Origin: Hyparrhenia diplandra
Lineage: Eukaryota > Streptophyta > Magnoliopsida > Poales > Poaceae
DNA length: 64,000 nucleotides
Assembly (NCBI GenBank): GCA_015847255.1
Contig: JADLZK010000278.1
Span: 1 to 64,000 of the forward strand
Direction of reading: 5' to 3'
This document shows positions 49,323 to 60,138 of this stretch, piece by piece (position 1 is the stretch's first letter; every line of letters begins with the position of its first letter). Position numbers and translations under genes: made by a program. A model generated the notes under the pieces. That model made no database searches and was not told the origin of the DNA. It worked only from the letters and a program-made list of their open reading frames with translations.

Positions 49323-51005
49323 ACTGTCTTTACAGGGTTTTATGCAAGTTCTTTTGCTTCTTTGAAAATCAACAGTGTTGTTCATACTAATTTTTTTTTA
49401 TGGAATGAGATTGTGCTCATTAAAGCAAACAAGAAAGGTATATGCTTCAGTAACATTTACAGTTTTCTAGTTTCTATATTGAGTTCATTGTGTTGCTCTC
49501 TGATTGATGTTTCAGCTGAAATTTTCTATCAATTTTGACTTTGGATAAATGTTATTTCAAAGTTTGCAGTTTTAAATACATTGGATATTTCACTCTAAGA
49601 ATCTCAGGTGGGACTGAAACCTACATGTAAGTTGTGGGCTTAGGCCTACAGCATGTGGTATTTTCCAATTGTCACATAATTGCTATTTTGAAATGTGATG
49701 GTATACTATAAGATATGTAAATGTTTGATTCAGAACCTTGGAAAACTAACAATACAGCAAATTTCACCGATGAACTTGCATATTCTTAACCTGCAAATTG
49801 AAGAGGAATGGCAGTCTGCATAACTTTTGTATTTCTTTGCTCCAAGGTTATTTCATTCTGCATTTTTGTGTTTGTTAAAGTAGAACCTTTTGTCTTGGCA
49901 AGCATATACACATTGTAGGATGTCTTTGTTTCCTTAGTCTGATTGCATTACACCATTCCTTCGCTACTAGTCTACTACTACATGTCTCCTGTTGCTGGTG
50001 AATTTACCAGCAATATTCATGAACTATAAGTAACCAACCATTTGTTCATGACCTTCGACATGCAGTTTCATCAGCAATGTTTGTGATGTGCAGCCTTTCA
50101 GCAAGGTTATTGTTAAGCACTGACATCACAGTATACACCAGTTCAAGGTTAGGAGAGAACTCAGATTCAGCTTTTTCTGTATATGATATATCATTATTCA
50201 AGGGCTATATGTTTAAGTTAGCAGGTAATCTAGTGTTCGTGCTTTGCGTGTGCCAAGTTTTAGCTAAAAAGCAAGCAAACCAAGGCTAACAATGTAACTA
50301 GTGTTGTCTGGTTAAACAGCTAAGTATGATATAGTATCATGGTCCCTGCAAGTTTTTTTTTGAAATCTTGTTGGATTCAACTAGGTCTATGATTTTCAGG
50401 GAGGAAATTCATAACCATACTTTATGTTCATTCCTGAACTGATTGAAGCATTCTGTTGAGGAGTCAGGATTAAGATGCTAAATCATCTGGAGATAGCTTT
50501 ATGTGCCATGTAAGTTCCTTTGTTTGTTATCTGTACTATGGTCATTGACACCATTTGGAACTTTTAGTGGATTTTGAGCAGCTTTTTAGTGATGGATGTC
50601 CCCTACAACTTAAATTATGGGAATGAAATTGATCCCATCCTTTACATGTGGGATCTAGAGGCATTCCTCCTTTACCAGTACTGATGGAAAAATGAATTAT
50701 TCATTTTTTCAGCTTTGCTAACATAACAACTAACTAATATAACATCATATTACTTTACCAGCTTTGAATAATTCATTTCATCATATTAGGCACAATACTC
50801 TAATCTTTTTTTAGCTTCTGAGATTGCTGCCATCTATTGGTTACCCTGATGGTGTTTACTCATGTTCAGTCTGAGGAATGGGCTGTTCATCTGATATAAA
50901 TTTCTTAGGGTTGATCATAACAGTGAAATGTTTGCTTATTTCATGGAATAGTAGGTACTTAATGCTTAGTGAGGATGCCTAATATGTAATGTGGGACGAT
51001 GAACA

Positions 51006-51590
51006 TCCAAATAACTGCTGAAGCAGTTTTTTTCCTGCTTGTCAGCAGTGGAGATATGTTCTGTGGGATGGTGATTTGGTCGATCTTTGCTGTCAGTGAA
51101 AGGACCTTATAAAGCTGAAGTGATTTAAGGAATGGACAAGCTTCTGTTCCTTTTTGCTTCCAAGTTATTATTACCGCAACACCATTAGATCATTCAGTTT
51201 TCCTGTTTGACCTGGGAAGTAGTTTAAATAATCATCAAATTCAGATTTGGACACTTGACTTGAACTTGTCATATGTCGGCAGCATGTCTTCAGTTTATTG
51301 ACGCTGGGAAGTTGTAGCTGTGTTCATTTAACCTTTTTTTTGGTAACTTTCAATGCATAGGCTCATAAAGCACATGGTAGTCTGCATACCATGATGCCGA
51401 CCATGGAAGTGGTGCCTGAAGATATCTATTGTTGTATTCAAGATGCAACTTCTAGTTCTGAAATCCATATGATGGCCTATATACAATATGCCAATACAAC
51501 AAGTGTGCTATAGGATACGTACTACTTGTGATAAGTGGTAAACTTAAAAGTTTATTTAAGGAGCCCATGTGGCCATGTTAGCTACTTGCT
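51006..51590. repeat. Diverged direct duplication, copy 1
   Basis: Blocks shared in order with 52851-53430 include 'ctgcttgtcagcagtgga', 'ggtgat.tggtc', 'ctgttcctttttgct' and the 'catttaacc' stretch. A 'catg.aagtggtg' block, 'caagtgtgctata' and 'catggccatgtta' follow. The copy is noncoding. Confidence 0.7.
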
Positions 51591-52659
51591 TTGTCCTGAA
51601 AAGAAGGTAATATTTTCGATGAGTTAATAGGTTTTCAGTTTGACCGAACTTTTACAAAAAAAGGGATGTCATTTATGAGTCAATATGATACTGAATATGT
51701 ATCATTAGATTAACCATAACCATGGATATATATTTTTATAATACACCTATCTGGAGTCATAAATGAAAATTAATAATAGATTTTTTTTTAAAAACTAAGT
51801 AAATTTATATAATTTTTTAATAACTATTCTGAATCTAGAATTGCATTTTTTAGATCTGACGAGCCCTAAACTTGTACTTTTTATTGCTTTGGAGTTTGGA
51901 TTAATGAGCCATGGAATATATTTATATGTTGCCTTGGGCCTTTCCTGAAAATACAATAATATGGTTTGTATAACCATAGTAAATTTAAATAAGTTTCCCC
52001 ACCATCGTGAACCTGGTCATTGTGTTGTTTTTGCATCTGCAGTTGACTTGCGATATTATTGCTTTGGAGTTCGTTCGATGAGTGCTGCGATATATATGGT
52101 GCCTTGCTGAAGCCACCAGGCTTGGCTACGACTGCTTTAGTCTTTGCACAGCCGGTTGCTTTTTGCGGCGGGGTTCCCAGGAGATTACTGTCATGAATTT
52201 TGCGAGGATGAATGTGCTGATGAAGCCTAGAAGCATTGAAGCCTGGTATGGCCTTGATCATCAGATGGTTTCCCTTTGGTCTAACTTTGTTTGTGTATTC
52301 AGATAAGACTGATTGTGTGTCTGTGTCTCCCTTTTTTCATGAATGTATTTGGGTCTTTGCCAGTGCCCAGTTGTGATGTTGTGTACGGTGCACCAGTATA
52401 AATGTAGGAGATAATAAGAGGTGATCAAGGTCCGCAGCAGATTAAGATTTCCTTTGGTTGTCAGTGTTGTCAGCGGCCACTTCTTTATGATATTCCCTGT
52501 TTGGTGAAGCGATGAGCCTGTTCTGTTTTCCGCTGAAGTCTATGGTTTGCCATTCCATTGTAGATCTCTGATGTTTGATTCAATGTTGCTCCGCCATGAC
52601 CTCAAATTTGCATGTGTAAACTAATTACCAACACATTGTCCATCTTCTTATATGGTCTG

Positions 52660-52745
52660 GAACGAGCTCTAGATGCCACAAAAATGCTCTAGATGCCACA
52701 AAAATCATCTCCAGAAACTGTGGAAGTGGTTATGCCACAAAAATC
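52660..52745. repeat. Short tandem repeat of an atgccacaaaaat unit
   Basis: The unit gctctagatgccacaaaaat occurs twice in a row from about 52,668, with a third partial copy (atgccacaaaaatcat) at about 52,731. It is noncoding. Confidence 0.75.
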
Positions 52746-52850
52746 ATCAGAGCTGCAGAACAGTGGTAAACCCATCAGGCTATTACTGGTGGGTGAGTGA
52801 TGTTTTGTATATTCATTGATATAAACATAAGTATTCTTTTCTTTTGCGAA

Positions 52851-53430
52851 ATATCTAAATAACCATGGTGAAGCAATATCTTCTGCTTGTCAGCAGTGGA
52901 AAATATGGTGATCTGGTCATTCATGTTTGCTGTTCATGGAAGGGCCTGGCAAAGCTGAACCAGTGAGAGGGATCGGCAGGCTGCTGTTCCTTTTGCTTCA
53001 AGTTAATTATTAATGGCAATGTTAGATAGCTGCGTTACCTGCCCCAGCGTTCCTGTTTTGACTGGACACTGACTTGAATAGTTCAGTTGCCTCTGAATCG
53101 GTTAACAAGTCACATTTGGATGGATGAGGGCTGAGCTTATCATTTGTCGGCAACTCGGCAGATTGTGCCAGCTGTGACCATTCATTCATTTAACCGATTT
53201 CAGCTTTCAGATTGACAGATGAGTGCGTGGGCTTCAGTAAGCACATCGTAACAGTAACATGCATACCAGTTGATTATTGTACAACAACCATGCAAGTGGT
53301 GTCAAAATGTACTCAAATGAGTAACATGGCCATGGATCCATATGCATCAATCAACATAAAAGGGCAAGTGTGCTATAGATCTTTCTGGTGGTCACGGCGG
53401 TAGCATGGCCATGTTACCTGTATTGCCTAT
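52851..53430. repeat. Diverged direct duplication, copy 2
   Basis: This is the second copy of the block at 51006-51590, in the same orientation and about 1.85 kb downstream. The order of shared blocks is preserved, while substitutions and indels separate the copies. It shows no coding signal. Confidence 0.7.
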
Positions 53431-53434
53431 TACT

Positions 53435-54840
53435 ATGTAGTATGGGCACGTTTGAGCCATGATAATAGAGTAAAATGCACCAACAGTCTCTAAACCTGGT
53501 AGGGGTTCAGGTCCCCAAACTCTCAAAATACACATGTCGATCCTTGAACTTGGTAGAGTGTGTCATCTAAGAAAATAGGTAAATAAAATCTTGAATTTAT
53601 TTTCTCTTCTAAAGAATGAGAGAAGATAACTTCGGAAGAAAAGAAAGGATCACTTTCTGTTTTGCTTGTACATTTCTTATATGAAAATGAAAAGGATAGG
53701 AAGAGACTCCCCTGCTAACTTCGCCTTCTTCTTCTTCTTTTTTTTTTAAGAAAAAAGAGGAAGTTCTGATTCAGCCCGTTGTTCTCTGAAGAAAAATATG
53801 AAACCACAATTGAAGGAATTCTAAAAATCATGAAATTTGATCAAGAGATTCATAACATCATAGACAACAAAACAATTTTTATTTTCAATCGGTGGAAACC
53901 ATCTTAAGATTTTTCTCTAAAATTTTTCACCAAAGGGAGTTTGGTGCTGGGGTTTATCCCATCGTGTACCCATGTCCAAAGGCCCCAAGAGTAACCTCAA
54001 GAACACCCAAGAAATCAGATCAATTGCAATTCTAAGAATCACCAAGAAAACATAAAAAAATCACAAAAGACAAACCAACAAATTCAAAGAGAGGGACACA
54101 AGAAATTAATTTAACAAGATTTTCTTTACTTCAAATCAACAATAAATTAATCTACATCATATTATCAACGATGGTAGGGGTTTTACGTCCCTGATCCTCC
54201 CTTGGGTTTTGAGGCTATGAAACCATTCCGCTCGCGATTTTGGGATTAAAATTGCCCAACTCTCCAGTTCAACATAGTCGTTACATGGCCCCTTTTATGT
54301 CAACATGCATGTGTCCTCCATGTTCTTTCTCGGCCTGGCGGTCCGCCTAGTGCCTGCAATGCCTTGTCATAATTTGGTCCAATCCCTAGCCTTGGCTTAG
54401 GACAAATCGTCTTTGTCACCATCTCGTATGTGATTTTGCTCATCGATGTGCCATGTGCTAGCCATCTTGTTCGTCCGGCCTCTTGGTCCCTTAGTCCATG
54501 ACTCCGTGTTCGGTTTTCACAGCTCTGGTCCATCAACCCATGCCCCTTGCTTGATCTTTTCCAATACCTTCTAGCAATGTATTTAACACTTGTACATCTA
54601 CAAGCCAAGAAACATGTTGCACAACGCAGACTCACTCAACAGCTTGGTTAATCCAAATCATGGTAGAACGAAATCAATCAAAGCTCGATCATCTCACCTT
54701 GATAACCACTCATTAGTCATTAGCTATGAGGCACATTTTCACTCATTAGTCATTAAATCATTTCGAAGATCCACAGCATCGCATCGTATGCTCTTGCCGA
54801 TCATCATCTGCATGGCAGCATGGCGCTGGAAGGGGCTCTG
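53435..54840. other. Probable transposon-derived DNA, unclassified
   Basis: Starting near 53470, phrases such as 'ctctaaacctggtagggg' and 'ccttgaacttggtagagtg' resemble the subterminal repeats of grass DNA transposons. A long noncoding stretch without conserved protein follows. The element class and its far end could not be established. Confidence 0.35.
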
Positions 54841-57710
54841 CTAGCGCCGACGCGCGGCACCGTTTTGATCTGACGAATACCCCGGTAGCGTCCGCATGAG
54901 CTGCATGTGTAATGCTAATTCACTGTCCACTGTGCGTCACTCTCTCTGGCCCCCGCCGGACCTGTGCGTGTTCTGCGACGGGGAATATATGATCCTGGTG
55001 CGTGCTGCGTGCTATCAAAGTCCGGCCTGGAGTAGGTCCTTGGCGGTAGTATGTCTATGCACTGCTTAATCTTGTTTCGAAATGACGCGCTCGTTATGTG
55101 TCTGCTGAAAATTACGGGTGGTTTCACGTCTGATGGTTGATGTGCCGGCCCGCTTGGCGTATGGACTGTTTGCTGGATAAGCCAGATGAGAGAAGTAAGA
55201 GATGTCTCCGAGTTGGGCCATGCCCCCATGCATTCGACACCCTGTTTCCTGATAACGAGGTAGCTGGACTGCAGCTAGAGCTGACGAGCAGTATAGCTTC
55301 ATGTGCCGGCGTTTGAACTTTTGTGCTGGATAAGTTCGTCAGGTTTGCGTTACAGTTACAGGTGACTGAAGCAACGCACGCATGCATCCATCAGTGCGCG
55401 CCGTATATTCTGTAAGCGGCAAATGTGTGCATCGTGAACTCCATTTTCTTCTTTAAACAAAATGCGTGTTATCGAAAAAGAAAGATCCATCAGCGCCGAC
55501 CCGGTGCCTATCTTCCGCAGCTTTGCATCAACTTTAGGTAATTGCATTCCGTGATGGATTCTGATCTCGTTACACCGCTTGACAAAGCTTAAAGATGCAC
55601 GATGCGATGCATCGAGGAATGACGAACAAAGGCAGGCAGACTCACACTCACTCAGGCCTGGCTGGAAGCACCTGAATGTGCACCACAGGCAGCAAGCAGC
55701 AAGCTTGCATCTTCAGAGGAAGCATCGAATGGATAGGCACATTCCTCCCTCCCATCCCAGGCCGGTGGCCGGCCGGTGGCCATAGCATCTGGAACCAAAA
55801 CGTGATCAAAGCAAGGTCGCCAGCGGCCGAGCTAGCCGTCGTGTTCGTCACCCCTCGTGACTCTCGCCACGAAATGCCCTCTCCTGCGTACGTTCTCGCT
55901 CGGATTCGCATCGCGTGAGAACGGAATGCGAATCTGACCGCCAAAAATTTGTCCGAATTTCCGTTTCCCTGAATCCATTGCCCACCTGAATTCTAGGAGG
56001 AAGTATACTAGTTTAATTTGTGCAGGTAGGAATCAGGAAGATATAGATACTCCCTCCATATTGCGCACCTCAAAATATTTATTAAAAAATTATATATGTA
56101 TAGTTTAATTTTTGTGACAAATCATTGATAGGAATTTAAAACACGACTTAAAAAAGTTATTAAGATTTATGCTTAACCCCTACAGCTTAACCCCTCAGCA
56201 TGGGTTAGTTGCTCGTTGACACGTCAAGCAACAGTGCCAAAACGCGAACGCCAAACGCATGCGAGCGAGCATGAGATCCAGGCACGAGAATGAGACCGTG
56301 GCAACAACAAGCACGAACCGCCACCATCGCAAGCGACAGGGACGGAACGGGGACGACAGGTTGGTGAACCAACAGCCACCAACTTCGCCCCAGCTGCGGT
56401 GCTGCTGTAACGAGTAGGTACGCACACGCAGTGATCGACCAGCTGGATTCTCTGACCACGAGGCCGGGTAAATAAAGCGGTTGTTGGGGAACGAGCCGTA
56501 GCTCGAGTGGTCCGTCTCCAGGTGGTGGAGCGGCCGGTCGCGGGATCGAGCGCTGCTCGCCCGTGATTTTCCACCGAACAGTAGGTTCCCAAATAAATCG
56601 ACCGCGTGGAGCGCGATAGGAATATGGCGTGCTGGCCATCTACGGATTATTCGGTGATGGATGCGGTTTCGGTTTATCTTGTATGCGTGTATGGTGTTTG
56701 TGAGTGTGGGGTGTGTGCGTGACCACGAGGCCAGGTAGGCGGATGAGAGGCACTCAAAAAAAAAATAATAAAGCGGTTGTTCGTCCAGCTGGCCGACATC
56801 ACCGACGCAACCGAAACCGAAAGTAAGCACGGATCCATCGATCGGCCGGGCCTCCCTCGTGCTAAACCGCAATTAAGGTATTGCTTAAAGAAAGAATGGA
56901 AGGACGAGGGTGTCGCTGTCCTCCAAGATTGTGGAGGAAGTTGGGAGGATCCTGTTTAATTCTGAGCTTATCTCAGAATCATTAGTAACCCAGCACGCAT
57001 CAGGTTCCTTAATCAGAAAAAACACTAAAGCTGCTAGTACGTATCGGCACTATCGCTTTCGTTCGCCCCCTGCCGAATACTCCAGAAATGATGCGGGGAA
57101 ACGAATTTGCGGCCGGCAGCGAAGAAAAATCACACGGCGGTCCGGTCCGATGCTTGCTCTCGGCGACGAATTTAAACGAATCCACGAACGCGATCCGGCG
57201 AAACAAGCGCACATGGAAAGAAATCGAAGATGGAGCGAGGTGATGCCAGGCCGCCGGCACATGCGCGCCGGCCCTCGCGTGGTGGCAGCGGCACGGCACG
57301 ACGACAGCCGCTCAGCCCAACCGTTCGGTTCGGCCGTGGTGCCCCCGTGATCGATCCCCGGTTTCTGGCGTTGCCCACCACACGCTCACGGTTCCCCGGC
57401 GCCGAGACCGGTGTCACATGGCCCGCCGCGTCGCTGGCGCCTCGGCACATGCCGCCGGCTCACGTGACCGCGTGGGACATCGACACGTTCGCGCGTTGCT
57501 TGCCCTTTTTTCCTTGGAGCCGGCCGGACGCACATGCGCGAGGGCGCGATGCCCCACACGGCGTTGGCCGTTCCGTACCCGGAGCCCGAGGGCGCACCAC
57601 GTCGGCACGACGAGCGCCACGCACAGCAATGCACTGCACGTTTCGACGTCATCTCGGCTGATGCCGTACGTGTACTCCGCGCCCACTTCTGCCATAGGAG
57701 CAGGAGTAAA
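54841..57710. other. Intergenic; no supported gene
   Basis: The region is mixed in composition and becomes GC-rich from about 56,200. Long open frames occur on both strands at once (for example minus 56195-56872 and plus 57230-57661), which points to composition and not coding. A Stowaway-like left end at 56050-56075 (actccctccatattgcgcac) has no right partner. Confidence 0.45.
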
Positions 57711-57886
57711 GCTTTGGGACGGAGAGCTCGTTTTTTTCCTTCGGCTCGTCTACAGTACGTGCCACGTTAAATAACGAAAAGGCCCTTGAACGCTATTGAT
57801 CGCCGTTAGCGATAGCGGGCGGACGGCGGCACCGGGTACGTGGCTCGCTGGCTAAATGGCCAACGTTTTTAGTGAAAAATGGGGTG
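57711..57886. repeat. Direct duplication, copy 1
   Basis: Blocks shared with 58259-58420 include tttgggacggagagc, 'acagtacgtgccacgttaaa', aaggcccttgaacgct, 'ggcggcaccgggtacgtggc', and a final atggggtga. The copy is GC-rich and noncoding. Confidence 0.8.
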
Positions 57887-58258
57887 AACATATATATAAG
57901 TTTTTATGTTCTTTGCGTTTTTCGGGCGAACTCTATAAATGATTGATATGTTAGCACATATAAGTATTTTGATCAATTTAAAGTTGTTGGATGTATTATT
58001 TTACATTATTATCATTTTCAAGCTTTATATAAATGTAAATATTATATTTTGTGTATTTTTATATCCGTCTCGCGAGCTTAATGAGCTAGCTTCACGAGCT
58101 TAATGGTGGATCCGAGCCAGCATTCTAGCTCGTTAAGATAAAAAGTTGGCCATTTGGCCTAGCTCGTTATCCTAACGAAGCAATTTGGACGAGCCCGAGC
58201 CCGAGGCCGGTAGCTTCGGCTCGTTATCCAGCTTTAAGTAGGAGTACATGTTCCTTTC
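57887..58258. repeat. Spacer rich in gagctcgtta-type repeats
   Basis: The segment between the two duplicate copies is AT-rich at first. It then carries several variants of gagcttaatgagc, tagctcgttaag and agctcgttatcc. This looks like inserted transposon-derived DNA, but no clear ends were found. Confidence 0.4.
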
Positions 58259-58420
58259 CTTTGGGACGGAGAGCAACATTTTTTTTAAGTAGCTACAGTA
58301 CGTGCCACGTTAAAAGGCCCTTGAACGCTAGTGATCGCCTTCAGAAGCGGGCGAACGGCGGCACCGGGTACGTGGCACGCTGGCTACGGCCAACGGTGTC
58401 GCCTGTAACATGGGGTGAGT
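58259..58420. repeat. Direct duplication, copy 2
   Basis: This is the second copy of 57711-57886, about 550 bp downstream in the same orientation. Similarity is high over the shared blocks, with small indels. Confidence 0.8.
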
Positions 58421-59855
58421 GTGGGTTCAGAGTTCAAAGCAAGGCCCGCAATACTCCAAACCAATGCGAGGACAGGCCGGGCGAACCAAAGCCGTTTGAG
58501 CACGTCGCGTTTGAACAGCAAAAGGCACCGGGCGTTCAATTTGGCCGGCGACGTGACTTGTGATCACCGGAACGCTCGGTGCCAGACTGCCGGCGCCACC
58601 ACCGCGGCCTTGTTCTCAGCCTGCGCACGCAACGCAACGCACCGATCTGCCGGCGGCGGGCGCTATCGAGGGGGCGTGTTTCCCGGTGCCGCGCGCGGGC
58701 GGCGATTGATACGGTCGTTTTCTCGTGTGCCGCCTGTACGTGGCCATGTGGTCCCGAGCTAGACGACGTACCCCAGCCTAGTGTCGCAAGTTGGATGGAC
58801 AGAGAGGGTCTCGATACGATACGGGATCGTCACATGCATGCATCATGCCATGGTGATCCAGTAGCAGCCACAATGATGTACGGGTCACATTCTTATCGCA
58901 CCCGTACCGTATGTGTCATTGGGCCAATAAATAACGCCGGGGTGCGGGTGCGGCACTAGCTAATCTACAGATGACGTGCTTTCCGTCTCCCCGCCGGCGA
59001 TCTTATCATCAGCTTTGGCACCTCCTCCACTTTCGGCGAGAAACGCCGGCGAATTTACTGCTGCAATGACGCGCACGTATTGACGTTTACACCATCCTCG
59101 CATGCAGTCGCAGATGAAGGAAAGGCTCTGCTGTTTCGACCTGATTTCTGCAAGTACACAAGACAAAAATTGACGATCAGAGCACTGAAAATGGACCTAG
59201 CTAGCTAGCGATGTGCATGTGTACACATACAGTAACTTTGCAAGAACGAACGAATGAACGATCACGTGTGATGTTCGTTTTTTTCTCATCATGAGCCCCA
59301 AAAGTCGCAACGTTTTGTAGAACTAACCTGAAAGGATCTGCAGGGACGGGAGGAAATTGTGCAAGCGATCAAGGGCATGTGCGGAAAGGACGGCATCATT
59401 ACGATGGATCTGCAGGTCGTACGTACTGCTACTTGAATTGCTTCAATAATTATGATATCTTTCCAGATTTTCTCCTACCTGCCTGCTGCAACTACGTGTG
59501 CTTCACTTGCAAGCAAATCCAGCTGCTGGGGAAATGGAAATGGAACCAAAGAGCCCGACGCGCGATCCATCGATCGAGCAACATCACCGATTCCATGGAT
59601 GGAAGTTAAGCAACCGAACGGACAGGGCGATCGAGCGCATCAGCGCGATCAGGCACCTAGACGACGACGACGCGCGCGGCAAGAGAAAACTCCGCCAGTT
59701 ACGTGTGCGCCTTTGGATTCTCAGGTTTTGTCTCAGCAGAAGGTAGCACTGTTTTCTGGATGGATTAGACAGCAACTAACCTTGATTAATCAACGCCGAT
59801 GCATCCTTTCCCGTGAAAAGAACCTGTGACGAGAGAGTCCGTTTGAATGGTTTCT
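58421..59855. other. Intergenic; no supported gene
   Basis: The stretch is GC-rich to about 58,960, then mixed. Open frames overlap on both strands without recognisable domains. It borders the inferred left end of the Mutator-like element. Confidence 0.45.
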
Positions 59856-60138
59856 AATGAGAGAATTATCTACATGGCCCTCGAAACTACAAAAAGTATC
59901 GTATGGCCTTTTTTTTTTTAAGTTACCGCCATGGCCCTCAAAAACTTTGGTGTTAGCTATATGGCCCACGTTAGTTTGGGCCTCAACTGTTAGGGTTAGG
60001 CGGCAGGAGTGGGTAAGGGCGGAAATACCCTTGCCTCTTTGACTGTAACGAGCAGCTCTCGGCGTCGGCCGGCGTACGGCTCCCGACCCGGCGTTTCTCG
60101 CGACAAAAAAAAAAAAGACCGGCCGCTCCAGCGCCGGC

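Larger units (their letters stand above)
48479..51005 (+). other. 3' flank of the zinc-finger gene; noncoding
   Basis: A likely 3' UTR runs to about 48,690. Beyond that the sequence is AT-rich without supported exons. It contains one Stowaway-like element and one perfect-looking local tandem repeat, both listed separately. Confidence 0.45.

Noticed and set aside
53435..54840. LTR retrotransposon
   Set aside because: No long terminal repeat pair, primer site, gag or pol sequence was recognised; left as unclassified transposon-like DNA.
56195..58959. Long overlapping frames on both strands
   Set aside because: GC-rich DNA gives simultaneous frames in several phases. None has a recognisable domain, start context or splice pattern.
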